A stretch of DNA of 64,000 nucleotides from Actinomycetota bacterium (lineage in GTDB: Bacteria; Actinomycetota; Thermoleophilia; Miltoncostaeales; Miltoncostaeaceae), in the NCBI GenBank assembly GCA_020636905.1, contig JACJWX010000006.1, positions 75,018-139,017 of the forward strand. Direction: 5' to 3'. Below, piece after piece: positions 45,436 through 54,308 of this stretch. Both the position numbers and the translations under genes were made by a program. A model generated the notes under the pieces. The model saw only the letters and a list, made by a program, of their open reading frames with translations. It made no database searches and was not told the origin of the DNA. Within the stretch, counting starts at the first letter, position 1. Every line of letters starts with the position of its first letter.

Positions 45436-46326
45436 ATGAGTCCGACGCTGTTGCAGCTGCGCTACTTCGTCGCTGTGGCCGACCATCTGCACTTCACCCG
45501 CGCGGCCGAGGCGATGCGCGTCTCGCAGCCGTCGTTGAGCGCTCAGGTGAGTGCGCTGGAGCGGCTCCTGGGCGTCACACTGTTCGACCGCACGACCCGC
45601 CGGGTGACGCTCACCCCGGCCGGGCAGCGACTCCATGAGCGCCTCGTTCCGATCCTCGCCGACCTGGACCGCGCGGTCGGGGATGCGCGCCGTCCAGAAC
45701 ACGGCGAGCCCATCAGGGTCGCCTACACGGCGAGCGTCGGGTTCCGCGTGATCCCGCTGCTCCTGGACGAGGTCCGTCGGCGCGGACGTTCGCTGGAGGC
45801 CGATCAGGCGCGGCACTCGGACGTGCTGTCCGCCGTCCGCTCCGGGCGCGTCGACGCCGGTCTCGTCCGGGAGGCCGAAGCCGAGCCAGGTCTGCGCATG
45901 GTCACCCTGCTCCGCGAACCGGTCGCCGCCTTCCTGTCCGAGTCGCACGAGCTGGCCGGCCGGTCGACGCTCAGCGGGGGCGATCTCGAGGGGCAGCATC
46001 TGCTCTGCGTGCCGCCGTCGTTCTCACCGGGGTTCCTGCGGCTCATCCAGCGCCTGGTCGCGGCCCACGGCCTGGACGTCCAGGTCACCGACCTGACGGT
46101 GCCCGACGCGCGGGAGGCGCTCTACGCCCGCCTGGCGAACGACGCGGGGCTGATGTTCCTGGGGCCCGTGTCGATGACCACGAGCAGCTGGGAGGGGGTC
46201 ACGCATCGCCCGGTCGACGATCCCGACGCCACGTTCAGCATCGACCTGGTGGTTGCGGACGGCCGGCCCTCCGAGGCCGTGCGGACCGTGGAGTCCGCCT
46301 GCGAAGCGGTGTCGGCCAGGGCGTAG
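45436..46326 (+). CDS. LysR-family transcriptional regulator
   Basis: A 296-residue regulator. The N-terminal winged helix (1-60) has LRYFVAVADHLHFTRAAEAMRVSQPSLSAQVSALERLLG, split here across the family's helix-turn-helix. The effector-binding domain (about 90-296) has VAYTASVGFRVIPLLL and LVREAEAEPGL. The closest general type is the HcaR/BenM-like class. The target and effector are unknown. Divergence from ndh suggests, but does not prove, control of respiration. Confidence 0.88.
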   Translation: MSPTLLQLRYFVAVADHLHFTRAAEAMRVSQPSLSAQVSALERLLGVTLFDRTTRRVTLTPAGQRLHERLVPILADLDRAVGDARRPEHGEPIRVAYTASVGFRVIPLLLDEVRRRGRSLEADQARHSDVLSAVRSGRVDAGLVREAEAEPGLRMVTLLREPVAAFLSESHELAGRSTLSGGDLEGQHLLCVPPSFSPGFLRLIQRLVAAHGLDVQVTDLTVPDAREALYARLANDAGLMFLGPVSMTTSSWEGVTHRPVDDPDATFSIDLVVADGRPSEAVRTVESACEAVSARA

Positions 46327-46335
46327 CCGGCGACG

Positions 46336-46692
46336 TCAGCGGGGTGCGTACCGGTGATGCAGCATCAGCGAGTTGCCGTCCGGATCGGCGAAGAACGCCA
46401 TCAGGCAGACGCCGGTGTCGAACGTGTCGCCGAAGAACTGCACCCCTCTGGCTTCGAGATCCGCGCGGGCGGATTCGATGTCGTCGACGTGAAGCGCCGG
46501 GTAGCTGGCGGTGTTGGCGACGAACTCTCGACCCATCTTCTCGGGCTCCCAGATGGCGAAGCATGTGTCCCCGACCCAGAATTCGTACTGGGACGTGTCG
46601 TCGGGCCGCAGCCCGAGCGTGTCCACATAGAAGGCGCGGGAGCGGGCGGCGTCGCGTGAGGCGATGCCGACGAAGTCGAGTCCGGTGATCAT
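46336..46692 (-). CDS. VOC-family (glyoxalase-like) protein
   Basis: A 118-residue single VOC domain beginning MITGLDFVGIASRDAARSRAFY, with LGLRPD, LHVDDIESARADLEARG and FFADPDGNSLMLHHR in the expected order. It could be a metal-dependent lyase, dioxygenase or binding/resistance protein; metal ligands are partly conserved. Convergent with lysR. ATG at 46692 has TAGCGT 7 bases upstream and no ribosome binding site. Confidence 0.82.
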   Translation of the reverse strand: MITGLDFVGIASRDAARSRAFYVDTLGLRPDDTSQYEFWVGDTCFAIWEPEKMGREFVANTASYPALHVDDIESARADLEARGVQFFGDTFDTGVCLMAFFADPDGNSLMLHHRYAPR

Positions 46693-46705
46693 GCGGGTGA
46701 CGCTA
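46693..46705 (-). promoter_or_regulatory. Leaderless-type -10 box of the VOC gene
   Basis: On the minus strand TAGCGT (46705-46700) is followed by 7 bases and then ATG at 46692. Confidence 0.4.
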
Positions 46706-46754
46706 CCACCGGGGTACCCCGGGACACCATGCGCTCAGGCCGTCCGGGAGGCGT

Positions 46755-47156
46755 TCAGAACATGCCGTTGTCGTTCGCCGCCTCGCCCGGCACGACCTGG
46801 AGCACGTCCCAGTGCTCCGCGATCCTCCCGTCCTCGTCGATGCGGAAGATGTCGATGCCGGCGTAGTCCTGATCGCCCGGCCACGTCTGCCGGCAGTGCA
46901 GCACCACCAGGTCGCCTTCGGCGATGACCCGCTTGAACTCCACGTGCTTGCCGGGGTACTCGTGCGCCATGCGCTCGAAGTACTCGATGAACGCCTCACG
47001 GCCGTCGGCGACATGGGGATTGTGCTGGCGGTAGTACGCCGCGGCGTACCGCTCGATGGCCTCGCGGGGTCTGCACTCGTTGAACATGAGGTCGTAGAAC
47101 GCCATCACGTCCGCCTTGCGCTGCTCGAGGCGTTCGCGATGTCCCGGCTCCGCCAT
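46755..47156 (-). CDS. SnoaL-like (NTF2-fold) protein
   Basis: A 133-residue NTF2-like protein of the SnoaL polyketide-cyclase-like group: MAFYDLMFNECRPREAIERYAAAYYRQHNP, then YPGKHVEFKRVIAEGDLVVLHCRQTW and IDIFRIDEDGRIAEHWDVLQ. These are stress or detoxification proteins of unclear substrate. GGAGGT lies 4 bases before the ATG, fixing the start. Confidence 0.82.
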   Translation of the reverse strand: MAEPGHRERLEQRKADVMAFYDLMFNECRPREAIERYAAAYYRQHNPHVADGREAFIEYFERMAHEYPGKHVEFKRVIAEGDLVVLHCRQTWPGDQDYAGIDIFRIDEDGRIAEHWDVLQVVPGEAANDNGMF

Positions 47157-47226
47157 GGTGACCTCCGTCGAGATTGGGCATCCATCCTGCCGGTTGCGGC
47201 CCGGGTCCCGCCCCGGTCGGCGGTCC

Positions 47227-47604
47227 TCACATGCCACGCTCGCGCGGGGTGAGCTGGGTGATCGCGCAGCGCCATCGGCCGCCGGTTCGCAGGAGCACAT
47301 CCGTGGTCCACTCGTCGGCGTCGAGGACGTCGTTCTGAAACACCGCTCGACTGCGGCATCGCGTGATCAACACGACGACGTCGGCGCTGAGTTCCCGGAC
47401 CTCGACCACCTCGTGCCGCATCGCTTCATGTCGCAGCCTTCCGGAGTCGACCGCCGCGTGGAAGGCCTCGCGGGTGATGATTCCGGGCCGGTCGACCAGC
47501 ACCCACCCCGACACCACGAACGACTCCATGCGCGGGACGTCGTTGGCGACGATCGCCTCGCTCCATTGGGCGATGAACTCCTTCGGCGTCGTGGCGGTGT
47601 TCAT
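47227..47604 (-). CDS. NTF2-fold (DUF4440-like) protein
   Basis: A 125-residue protein: FIAQWSEAIVANDVPRMESFV, an acidic mid-region and WRCAITQLTPRE at the end match DUF4440/SnoaL-like cone folds. The substrate is unknown. Its ATG overlaps the stop of the MerR-VOC gene (ATGA), so it is translated with that regulator. Confidence 0.75.
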   Translation of the reverse strand: MNTATTPKEFIAQWSEAIVANDVPRMESFVVSGWVLVDRPGIITREAFHAAVDSGRLRHEAMRHEVVEVRELSADVVVLITRCRSRAVFQNDVLDADEWTTDVLLRTGGRWRCAITQLTPRERGM

Positions 47605-48401
47605 GCAGCGAGCGCCCTCATGAACGACCACAGCGTGCCTTCGGGGTCCCGGGCGCCGTACTCCCGGTAGCCGTAGGGCTGATCCACCGGCTCGTAGACG
47701 ATGTCGCCCCCGTGCGCGACGACCGACCGATGGTGTGCGTCGACGTCGTCCACCATGATCGCCATGGTCGCGGTCGCGCGGCCGAGCGTCGCCGGTGATG
47801 CGAGCGCGAATGTGTCCGACTCCGGATGGAGCCAGATCCGTCCATCTCCGCCGAAGACCTCGGCGTGCACGACGTTGCCGTCTGGATCCCGGTGGATCTC
47901 TCCGGGGGTCATCCCGAACACCCGCACCAGGTGGTCGTGCGCCGCGCCGAGATCCCGGTAGACGAGGATCGAGATCCGCTGGCGTACACCGTGTCGTCGC
48001 TCGTCCATGGTGGCCAGCACTTCCATCCAGTCGTCGATGCGATCGGCCCCGGCGGCCAGCCCGCTCAGTGCGTTCGCGACTCGCTCGCGCTGGGACACCA
48101 GACGATCAATCTCGGCATCGATGTCCGCTGCGTGGGTGCGGAGCGCGCTCCCCGGGTCAGTCCCCGCATCGTCGAGCAGCTGCCCGATCCGGTCCAACGG
48201 CATACCGAGATCGCGGAGCCGCAGGATGCGGTAGAGGCGCGCCACGGCAGCGGTGTCGTACAGGCGATGACCGGCCTCGCTGCGGTCGCTGGGGCGCAGG
48301 AGACCGATCTCTTCGTAGTGGTGGAGCGCGCGGACGGTGAGGCCGGCCGCCGTCGCGAGGTGGCCCACGCGGACGCGGGCGGTGTCATCTGCGGTGGTCA
48401 T
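47601..48401 (-). CDS. MerR-family regulator fused to a VOC domain
   Basis: A 266-residue fusion. Residues 1-75 are a MerR winged helix (RVGHLATAAGLTVRALHHYEEIGLLRP, split by the wing). A coiled coil spans about 75-120. The C-terminal half (140-266) is a VOC domain (ISILVYRDLGAAHDHLVRVFGMTPG, then VDDVDAHHRSVVAHGGDIVYEP and GARDPEGTLWSF). The VOC part probably binds the inducer. ATG at 48401 has TACGGT 6 bases upstream. The operon continues with an NTF2-fold gene. Confidence 0.88.
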   Translation of the reverse strand: MTTADDTARVRVGHLATAAGLTVRALHHYEEIGLLRPSDRSEAGHRLYDTAAVARLYRILRLRDLGMPLDRIGQLLDDAGTDPGSALRTHAADIDAEIDRLVSQRERVANALSGLAAGADRIDDWMEVLATMDERRHGVRQRISILVYRDLGAAHDHLVRVFGMTPGEIHRDPDGNVVHAEVFGGDGRIWLHPESDTFALASPATLGRATATMAIMVDDVDAHHRSVVAHGGDIVYEPVDQPYGYREYGARDPEGTLWSFMRALAA

Positions 48402-48413
48402 GGACCCACCGTA
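48402..48413 (-). promoter_or_regulatory. Leaderless-type -10 box of the merR-VOC gene
   Basis: On the minus strand TACGGT (48413-48408) is followed by 6 bases and then ATG at 48401. Confidence 0.45.
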
Positions 48414-48480
48414 CGACCTCACGTCGGGGGAGGGGCAAGCGCTCCACGGGCCGGGATCGGGGGCGGGTTCCCGCGACGCG

Positions 48481-49323
48481 TCACACGGGCGTGTCGGTGC
48501 GACCTCCGCCGGGCCGGTGGGAGACGATCAGGTGGTTGGCCGCCTTGCCCTGTTCGATGAGTGAAACGTAGGTGTCGAAGTAGGCGATGTGGTAGTCGGT
48601 GGTGTCCTGTCCGACGTCCTCGATCAGCACCTCGCGATGCTTGCGGTGTGCGTCGCGCCACCGGCTCACCTGCACCCAGAAGTCGGCGATGAACTCGAGC
48701 GCCTCGTCGATCGAGAAGCCCGCCGCGCGCAGCTTGGCCTTGTACTCCTCGAGCGAGTCGTAGTACTGGGGGATCAGGTACCCGCGGCGGAGATGCTCAC
48801 GGGCAGCGGCGTCCTCGGGGCCGAGCTGGAACGTGCCGGACAGGAACGCCCAGGTGCCGCCGGGGCGCAGCACCCGGTACACGCCGCGCATGACCTGCTC
48901 CTTGTCCTCGAACACGTTCATCACGTTGAGGCTGATGGCCATGTCGAAGGACTCGTCCTCGAACGGGAGCTGGGAGGCGTCGCCCTGGATCACCTTCACC
49001 CGGTCGGAGAGACCGGCGTTGCCGATGAGCGAGGTCGACACCTGGACGCCCACCTCGTTGATCTCGATGCCGGTGACGCGGCACCCCGTGGCGTTGGCGA
49101 TGTAGACGGCGGGCCCACCCGTGCCGGCGCCCACATCGAGGATGTGGGTGTCCTCGGTGATGCCGAGTCGCCCGATCAGGTCGTCCATGTAGCGCAGGGT
49201 GGTGAAGGACTGCTGGCCGATGTCGTCCCTGCGGTCCCAGATGCTGTCGCGCAGCAGGCGGTTCACCGGGCTGTCCAGGTTGTGCAGCTCCGAGTAGTCG
49301 ACGCCGATCGGCTTCGTGTCCAT
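48481..49323 (-). CDS. Class I SAM-dependent methyltransferase
   Basis: A 280-residue methyltransferase. The SAM-binding HILDVGAGTGGPAVYIA is near residue 62, GIEINEVGVQ near 85, QGDASQLPFEDESFDMAISLNVMNVF near 115 and VLRPGGTWAF near 150. Layout resembles small-molecule (cyclopropane/ubiE-like) methyltransferases. The substrate cannot be told. AAGGA lies before the ATG. A TAGGCT box near 49378 (minus strand) may be its promoter, giving a leader of about 50 bases. Confidence 0.85.
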   Translation of the reverse strand: MDTKPIGVDYSELHNLDSPVNRLLRDSIWDRRDDIGQQSFTTLRYMDDLIGRLGITEDTHILDVGAGTGGPAVYIANATGCRVTGIEINEVGVQVSTSLIGNAGLSDRVKVIQGDASQLPFEDESFDMAISLNVMNVFEDKEQVMRGVYRVLRPGGTWAFLSGTFQLGPEDAAAREHLRRGYLIPQYYDSLEEYKAKLRAAGFSIDEALEFIADFWVQVSRWRDAHRKHREVLIEDVGQDTTDYHIAYFDTYVSLIEQGKAANHLIVSHRPGGGRTDTPV

Positions 49324-49486
49324 GGGTGTCCTTCGCTCGTCGTGGGGCCCGGCCGGACTCCGGGCGTGGGTCAGCCTAGGTCGACGCGGTGAAGCAGGTC
49401 CAAGACGGGTTGCTGATCGATTCATCACGACGGCCACTGAATGCGCCGCGCCCGGAGTCGTCACCTGGGTGGCACCGGCCGGGGGA

Positions 49487-49499
49487 TAGGTTGTGCGGC
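49487..49499 (+). promoter_or_regulatory. Leaderless-type -10 box of the MFS gene
   Basis: TAGGTT at 49487-49492 is followed by 7 bases and GTG at 49500, which decides this start over ATG 49521. Confidence 0.4.
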
Positions 49500-50756
49500 G
49501 TGACCACCCCGCCGGGTTCCATGCCTGAGGCCACGCGGCGCAACGCCCGGCTCCAGATCGTGGCCAACGCCCTCCAGCAGGCCGGCGACGAGGTCACCAA
49601 CGCCAAGACCGTTCTGCCGTGGCTCCTCGGTGGATTGGGGGCTCCCGGCCTCTTCGTCGCAATGCTGGTGCCCGTGCGGGAGTCCGGGTCGATGCTTCCG
49701 CAGGCCTCGCTCGTTCCCATCGTCACGGCTCGCGTTCGGCGACGGGGTTTCTGGGTGGCGGGAGCCCTCGCGCAGGGCGCGGTCGCGGTCGGCCTGGGTC
49801 TCACGGCCCTCACCGCCTCCGGAGCCGTGGCGGGCGTGCTGATCGTGTTGTTGCTCGCCGTGCTGGCCCTGTCCCGGTCGCTGTGCTCGCTCACCGGCAA
49901 GGACGTCCTTGGGCGCACGGTTCCCAAGGGAGATCGCGGGCGCATCACCGGCACCGCCACCGCCGCGGGGGGCCTCGTCGCCCTCACCCTGGGACTGGTG
50001 CTGCGGTGGAGAGGGGCGGACCTCTCCACCGGCACGATCGCCTGGCTGCTGGTGGCGGGCGGCGCGACCTGGGCGGTCGCCGCGGCGGTGTTCAGCCGCG
50101 TCGACGAGTCGGTCGCCGACACTCCGGACCCGGCGGACACCGATGACGACGGGTGGCTCGCGGTCGCCTGGTACACGTTCCGGGGCGACCGTCCGTTCCG
50201 ACGCTTCGTGATCGTCCGGGCGCTGTTGCTCGTGTCGGCGCTGTCGCCGCCGTTCCTCGTGGCGGCGTCCCAATCGGGCGACGCGGGCGGTCTCGCGGGA
50301 CTCGGCGGGTTCGTCCTGGCTTCGGGGGTCTCCGCGCTGATCGGGGGCCGGCTGTTCGGCGCTGCGGCGGACCGCTCGTCGCGCGTCCTGATGGCCGGGT
50401 GCGCGGCGGCGGCGTCCGCGGTCGGGCTGGCGATGTCGGCGGCCATCGCGCTCGGGCACACCGACGCCATGCTGCTGGCGGGGGCGTTCTTCGTGCTCTC
50501 GGTCATCCATCTGGGGATCCGTGTCGGTCGCAAGACCTACGTGGTCGACCTGGCCGAGGGGGACGAGCGGACCGAGTACGTCGCGGTGTCGAACACCATC
50601 ATGGGCGCGGTGCTGCTCGTCGTCGGGGGCATCACGGCCGGCCTGGCCACCCTGGGCTCCGCGGTGGCGCTGGCCTTCCTCGGTGTGATCGGCCTGGCCG
50701 GCGCCGTGCTCGGAATGCGGCTCCCCGAGGTGTCGCGGCGGGCGTCCCGGGGCTGA
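49500..50756 (+). CDS. Major facilitator superfamily-like membrane protein
   Basis: A 418-residue polytopic protein with 10-12 predicted helices. A cytosolic start precedes VLPWLLGGLGAPGLFVAMLVPV. RVRRRGFWVAGAL links helices two and three, and TGKDVLGRTVPKGDRGRITG is the cytoplasmic loop expected in the first half. An acidic loop (DTPDPADTDDDGW) lies between halves. It resembles MFS exporters without a clear substrate signature. No neighbours give a hint. Confidence 0.75.
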   Translation: MTTPPGSMPEATRRNARLQIVANALQQAGDEVTNAKTVLPWLLGGLGAPGLFVAMLVPVRESGSMLPQASLVPIVTARVRRRGFWVAGALAQGAVAVGLGLTALTASGAVAGVLIVLLLAVLALSRSLCSLTGKDVLGRTVPKGDRGRITGTATAAGGLVALTLGLVLRWRGADLSTGTIAWLLVAGGATWAVAAAVFSRVDESVADTPDPADTDDDGWLAVAWYTFRGDRPFRRFVIVRALLLVSALSPPFLVAASQSGDAGGLAGLGGFVLASGVSALIGGRLFGAAADRSSRVLMAGCAAAASAVGLAMSAAIALGHTDAMLLAGAFFVLSVIHLGIRVGRKTYVVDLAEGDERTEYVAVSNTIMGAVLLVVGGITAGLATLGSAVALAFLGVIGLAGAVLGMRLPEVSRRASRG

Positions 50757-50793
50757 TCGGGAAGCCGGCCCGCAGCGGGTAAAGTGCGCCTGC

Positions 50794-50866
50794 GCCCCCG
50801 TAGCTCAGGGGATAGAGCACAGGTTTCCTAAACCTGGTGTCGCAGGTTCGAATCCTGCCGGGGGCA
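50794..50866 (+). tRNA. tRNA-Arg (anticodon CCT)
   Basis: A 73-base tRNA. Acceptor arms GCCCCCG (50794-50800) and CGGGGGC (50859-50865) pair fully, with discriminator A. Anticodon stem CAGGT/ACCTG encloses TTCCTAA, giving CCT. The T loop GTTCGAATC is standard. No CCA is encoded. Confidence 0.97.
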
Positions 50867-50940
50867 TTCGTCGCGGGGGCGTCGCCGACCGCGGCACGAT
50901 CACTGGCCGCGGAATCGGCGAACACCGCAGTCCCCAGCCA

Positions 50941-51600
50941 CTACTCCCGCGTGTTGCCCCAGGTTTCGTCGTGCACCAGCGACTTCCAGCTCCGGAAGGT
51001 CTTCTTCATCGCCACCGGACGGCCCTCGGGGAACTCCTGGGGGTAGCCGAGCGGGGTGAGGATCACCGGATCGACCTCCGGAGGCAGTCCCAGGATTTCG
51101 CGGAGGCGGTCCTTCTCGAACCGCTGGAAGGCGGTCGTGGGGACCGATCCGATGCCCTCGGAGCGGGCCACCAGGAACAGGTTCTCCATGGCGAAGCCCA
51201 CGGAGATGACGTCGTCGATGTGGCCGCCCTCGCGCATCGATGCGGGGTAGTTGTCGCGAGGGACCACCAGGCCGAAGACCCAGGCCGGCACCTGGCGGTA
51301 GCTGGCGAGCACCTTCTCGGCCGACTCCCTGCCCCATGCCTGCTTCTCGTCGTCGGACACGTCGTCCTTCCAGGGGCGCATCTCGGCGAAGTACCGTCCT
51401 CCGCCGGCGATCACGAGGTCGGCGACCCGGGCGCGACGGTCGGCGTCCTGCACCACGAGCAGGCTCCAGGCCTGCGCCCCGCTGCCCGTGGGTGCGGACA
51501 GCGCCAGCCGCAGCATGCGATCCAGGGTCTCCTGCGGGATCGGGCGGTCGGTGTAGTTGCGCACGGCGCGGCGTTTGCGGATGGCGTCGACGACGTCCAT
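50941..51600 (-). CDS. Nitroreductase-family oxidoreductase
   Basis: A 219-residue FMN-dependent enzyme: VVDAIRKRRAVRNYTDRPIP at the start and LRLALSAPTGSGAQAW bind FMN. ARSEGIGSVPTTAF and LGYPQEFPEGR match the C-terminal half. It may reduce nitro compounds or quinones, or act in flavin chemistry. GAGGAG precedes the ATG. Nearby OsmC and NTF2-like genes suggest a redox-stress context. Confidence 0.88.
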   Translation of the reverse strand: MDVVDAIRKRRAVRNYTDRPIPQETLDRMLRLALSAPTGSGAQAWSLLVVQDADRRARVADLVIAGGGRYFAEMRPWKDDVSDDEKQAWGRESAEKVLASYRQVPAWVFGLVVPRDNYPASMREGGHIDDVISVGFAMENLFLVARSEGIGSVPTTAFQRFEKDRLREILGLPPEVDPVILTPLGYPQEFPEGRPVAMKKTFRSWKSLVHDETWGNTRE

Positions 51601-51631
51601 GGGGCTCCTCGGGTTCGGCTGGATGACGGGT

Positions 51632-52126
51632 TCAGGCGGTTGCGGCTGCTTGCACCGGCTGGAAGTCCAGCTCGGTCACGATCTCGATCGCGGCGGCCAC
51701 CGACCGGGCGTTGGGGCAGTGGTGGGCGTGGATCGAGTTGCACCGTTCCGCCGCCGCGCGCTGCTCCTCCTCGGCCTTGAGGTGGTAGGTCACGATGATC
51801 TTGCGGAGCCGCAGGACGCCGTCGGGATCGACCACCACCTCACCGTCGGCGTCACACGTGAGGGCGTCGCCCGAGGCCGTGATCCCCCGCGCCTTGAGCG
51901 TTCCCCCGAAGGTTCCGATCAGGCAGCCGGCGACCGACGCCACCAGATAGTCGAGCGTTCCCGGATGTTCCTCGACGGTTCCCGGTTCGAACCCGTAGTG
52001 CTCCCCCTGCCAGCCGGGAACCCCGAACGTCACGGGTGTGCCGGTCATCTGCATCACCGCCTTGCGGATCGGTGGTTGCTCGCGGGTGAGATGCACGTGG
52101 ACGTGGTGGATCGTCTCGTCGGCCAT
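51632..52126 (-). CDS. OsmC/Ohr-family protein
   Basis: A 164-residue OsmC-fold protein, a family that reduces organic hydroperoxides with two cysteines. The first catalytic Cys is in LVASVAGCLIGTFGG (near 69) and the second in HAHHCPNARS (near 135). GTPVTFGVPGWQGEHYGFEPG is the N-terminal part. GGAGG box before the ATG and TAGGCT further upstream as a possible -10. OsmC or YhfA-like subtypes are alternatives. Confidence 0.85.
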   Translation of the reverse strand: MADETIHHVHVHLTREQPPIRKAVMQMTGTPVTFGVPGWQGEHYGFEPGTVEEHPGTLDYLVASVAGCLIGTFGGTLKARGITASGDALTCDADGEVVVDPDGVLRLRKIIVTYHLKAEEEQRAAAERCNSIHAHHCPNARSVAAAIEIVTELDFQPVQAAATA

Positions 52127-52229
52127 GGGTGGGCTCCTCCCTCGTGGTCCGACGAGCCTACGACGACGTGCACCGTCATGCCCAGCCCCGGTCCGGCGCC
52201 TCCATGCGCCGGACCCGGGCCGAGCGGCA

Positions 52230-52652
52230 TCAGGCCGCGCCCGCCGCCCGCAGGACCGCCATCAGGTCGAGGTAGTGGGTCCCCTGCACCGGGCGGTCAC
52301 CCTCGATGCGGTACACGATCGCCCCGTGTACCTCGGCGGTGTTGCCGGTGGGCGGCAGCTCGCCGCCGGGGATCGCCAGGGGTCCATCGTGCGTGCCGCG
52401 CCAGACGATCTCCAGCACCGCGGTGTCGGCGGTGACCGCCCGGTTCGTGATCTCACCGGTCAGATCCGAGAACGCGCGGCGCCAGGCCAGGAGTGCCTCC
52501 CGGTAGGCGTCCCCCTGCAGGACGCGTCCGGTCGGCGGCTCGACGTAGACCATGTCACCGACGAGCTCGAAGAATCGCTCCCAATCCGCGTCGTTGAACG
52601 CGTGGATCGATCCGACGCAGCGATCGAGTGCTGCTGATTGCGGCGAACTCAT
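52230..52652 (-). CDS. NTF2-fold nuclear-transport-factor-like protein
   Basis: A 140-residue SnoaL-like cone fold: LDRCVGSIHAFNDADWERFFELVGD, YREALLAWRRAFSDLTGEITN and HGAIVYRIEGDRPVQGTHYLD. Substrate unknown; typical of ester cyclase/SnoaL families. A GGGCGGG stretch precedes the ATG. Confidence 0.8.
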   Translation of the reverse strand: MSSPQSAALDRCVGSIHAFNDADWERFFELVGDMVYVEPPTGRVLQGDAYREALLAWRRAFSDLTGEITNRAVTADTAVLEIVWRGTHDGPLAIPGGELPPTGNTAEVHGAIVYRIEGDRPVQGTHYLDLMAVLRAAGAA

Positions 52653-52788
52653 GTGTCCCGCCCTTTCCGGGGGTGAGGGAATGTCGAGATCCATTCCACC
52701 CCGCCTGCCGGCACCCGGGAACGCGCCGGGTGTACTCCATTCCGGCCGCTCGGCTACTCAATCACCGGGCTCGCCGGCGCCGCGCCGA

Positions 52789-53364
52789 TCAGCAGGTGTC
52801 GTCGGCGCCGATCGGCCGGGGCGGCCCCGCGGGGCTGCCCAGCAGACGCGAGAACACCGTCGCGAGCACCTGGATCTCCTCGTCGCTGAGTCGATCGGCG
52901 AACTCCCGGTGCACGAACTGGAACGTCGTTTCCTGGGCCGCGCCGGCTCGATCCAATCCGGTGGGCGTGAGCCGGATGTGCACGGCACGTCCATCATTCG
53001 GGCACGCGTGGCGGTCCACCAGATCGCGTTCCTCGAGCAGGTTGATCACGCGCGAGATCCTGCTGAGACTCAGGCCCATGGCATCGGCGAGGTCGGTCAG
53101 GCGCAGGGTGTGATCGGGCGTCGATACGAGGCGGCCCAGAATGCCCAGCATGCTCACGCTCAGGCCGTGCTGGCGCTCCAGCAGCGCTTCGGCCTCGCGG
53201 CGAAGCCGCCGCGCCACTTCGAGCAGCCCCTCCCACGCCATGGCGTGCTCGTCGCTCCACTCCCGGCCGGGGTGGTCGCCCATCATGAACCCGGCGCGTG
53301 AGACCACCGGGCCCAGACAGACGGTGCGTTCGTCGACCGGGTCCTGTGTCGTGGCGTCCTCCAT
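52789..53364 (-). CDS. MarR-family transcriptional regulator
   Basis: A 191-residue winged-helix regulator. The DNA-binding part (about 60-130) reads HGLSVSMLGILGRLV, LRLTDLADAMGLSLSRISRVINLLEERDLV and DGRAVHIRLTPTG. MarR repressors bind palindromes and are released by phenolics or oxidants. It follows the VOC gene by 14 bases in a YceI-VOC-MarR operon, so it probably controls its own operon through the inverted repeats at 54888-54923. Confidence 0.9.
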   Translation of the reverse strand: MEDATTQDPVDERTVCLGPVVSRAGFMMGDHPGREWSDEHAMAWEGLLEVARRLRREAEALLERQHGLSVSMLGILGRLVSTPDHTLRLTDLADAMGLSLSRISRVINLLEERDLVDRHACPNDGRAVHIRLTPTGLDRAGAAQETTFQFVHREFADRLSDEEIQVLATVFSRLLGSPAGPPRPIGADDTC

Positions 53365-53378
53365 CGACTGCGAGTGTG

Positions 53379-54296
53379 TCAGACCCGGTCGGCTGTGACG
53401 AGGAGGCGGTTTCCGGCGGGATCGAGGAGTTCGAGCGGTCCACCGTCGATCGCCTGTGCACCGGCGGCCTCGGCCGCTCCTCGCCTGACTGCCGCGTCCC
53501 TGATCCGGAGCTCGACGGCGGCCAGGCCGGCCGAGCCGGGCGGCGGCTGAACCGCTCCGCGCCCGGCCCAGTTGTTGAGTGCGAGCCGGTGCGGGAACCG
53601 GCCCCCGGCGCTGAGGTCGTTCATGCCGAAGGTCGGCATGCGCATGTGGTCCTCGAAGCCCAGCACGTCGCGATAGAAGTCCGCGGCGTGATCGACGTCC
53701 CCGACGTGGAGGTGGACGTGGCCGATGAACGCTCCGTCGGCGAGCGGATCATCAGGAGCCGTCGCGGGGAGCTCGTCCATCACCCTGGCGACGTCGAGCG
53801 CCTCGGTGGGAGATCGCGGGCGGCCGTCACGGTCGATGATGATGGGTCCGGCGGCGGTGACCCGGGCGCTGCCGTACTCCTCCATGGTCTCGACGGTCAG
53901 CTCCAGTCCGATGCCGTCCGGGGCCGTCGCGTACCCGGCCTTCGAGAAGACATGGTCGGCGCCGGCCATCGGCACGCCCGCCCGGCTGAACCGGACGAGC
54001 GCGCGGGCGAGTTCACCCAGACGGGGGAGGTGGATCGCCAGGTGGAAGAGACCGGCTGTGCCCCGAACCGTCGGACGGTCCGCACCCGGATGCAGCACCA
54101 CCAGCGGACGACCCGCAACGCCGAGCCACACCCCATCCGCGGCACCATCCATCCGCCGAAGTCCCACCACGTCACACCAGAACCGCAGCGACGGTTCGAG
54201 GTCGGTGACGCGCACGTGGACGGCGCCGTAGGTGATGCGGTCGGTCGCCGCGTCGGAGATGCCGGGTTCGGGGGAGGTTCGGGTCACGTGTGCCAT
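53379..54296 (-). CDS. Two-domain VOC protein (extradiol dioxygenase-like)
   Basis: A 305-residue protein of two VOC domains. The first (about 20-130) begins ITYGAVHVRVTDLEPSLRFWCDVVGL and has FHLAIHLPRLGELA. The second (about 185-300) begins GAFIGHVHLHVGDVDHAADFYRDVLGF. It resembles Bacillus CatE-type catechol 2,3-dioxygenases and putative ring-cleavage enzymes. Metal ligands include the two His of HVHLHV and the Glu of GLELTVETMEE. It starts 12 bases after the YceI stop. Confidence 0.82.
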   Translation of the reverse strand: MAHVTRTSPEPGISDAATDRITYGAVHVRVTDLEPSLRFWCDVVGLRRMDGAADGVWLGVAGRPLVVLHPGADRPTVRGTAGLFHLAIHLPRLGELARALVRFSRAGVPMAGADHVFSKAGYATAPDGIGLELTVETMEEYGSARVTAAGPIIIDRDGRPRSPTEALDVARVMDELPATAPDDPLADGAFIGHVHLHVGDVDHAADFYRDVLGFEDHMRMPTFGMNDLSAGGRFPHRLALNNWAGRGAVQPPPGSAGLAAVELRIRDAAVRRGAAEAAGAQAIDGGPLELLDPAGNRLLVTADRV

Positions 54297-54308
54297 CCGA
54301 TTTCGGGA

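Noticed and set aside
50867..50940. Attachment site or integrase-related remnant after tRNA-Arg
   Set aside because: The 74-base gap has no copy of the tRNA end and no integrase gene next to it; the Xer pair is 24 kb away.
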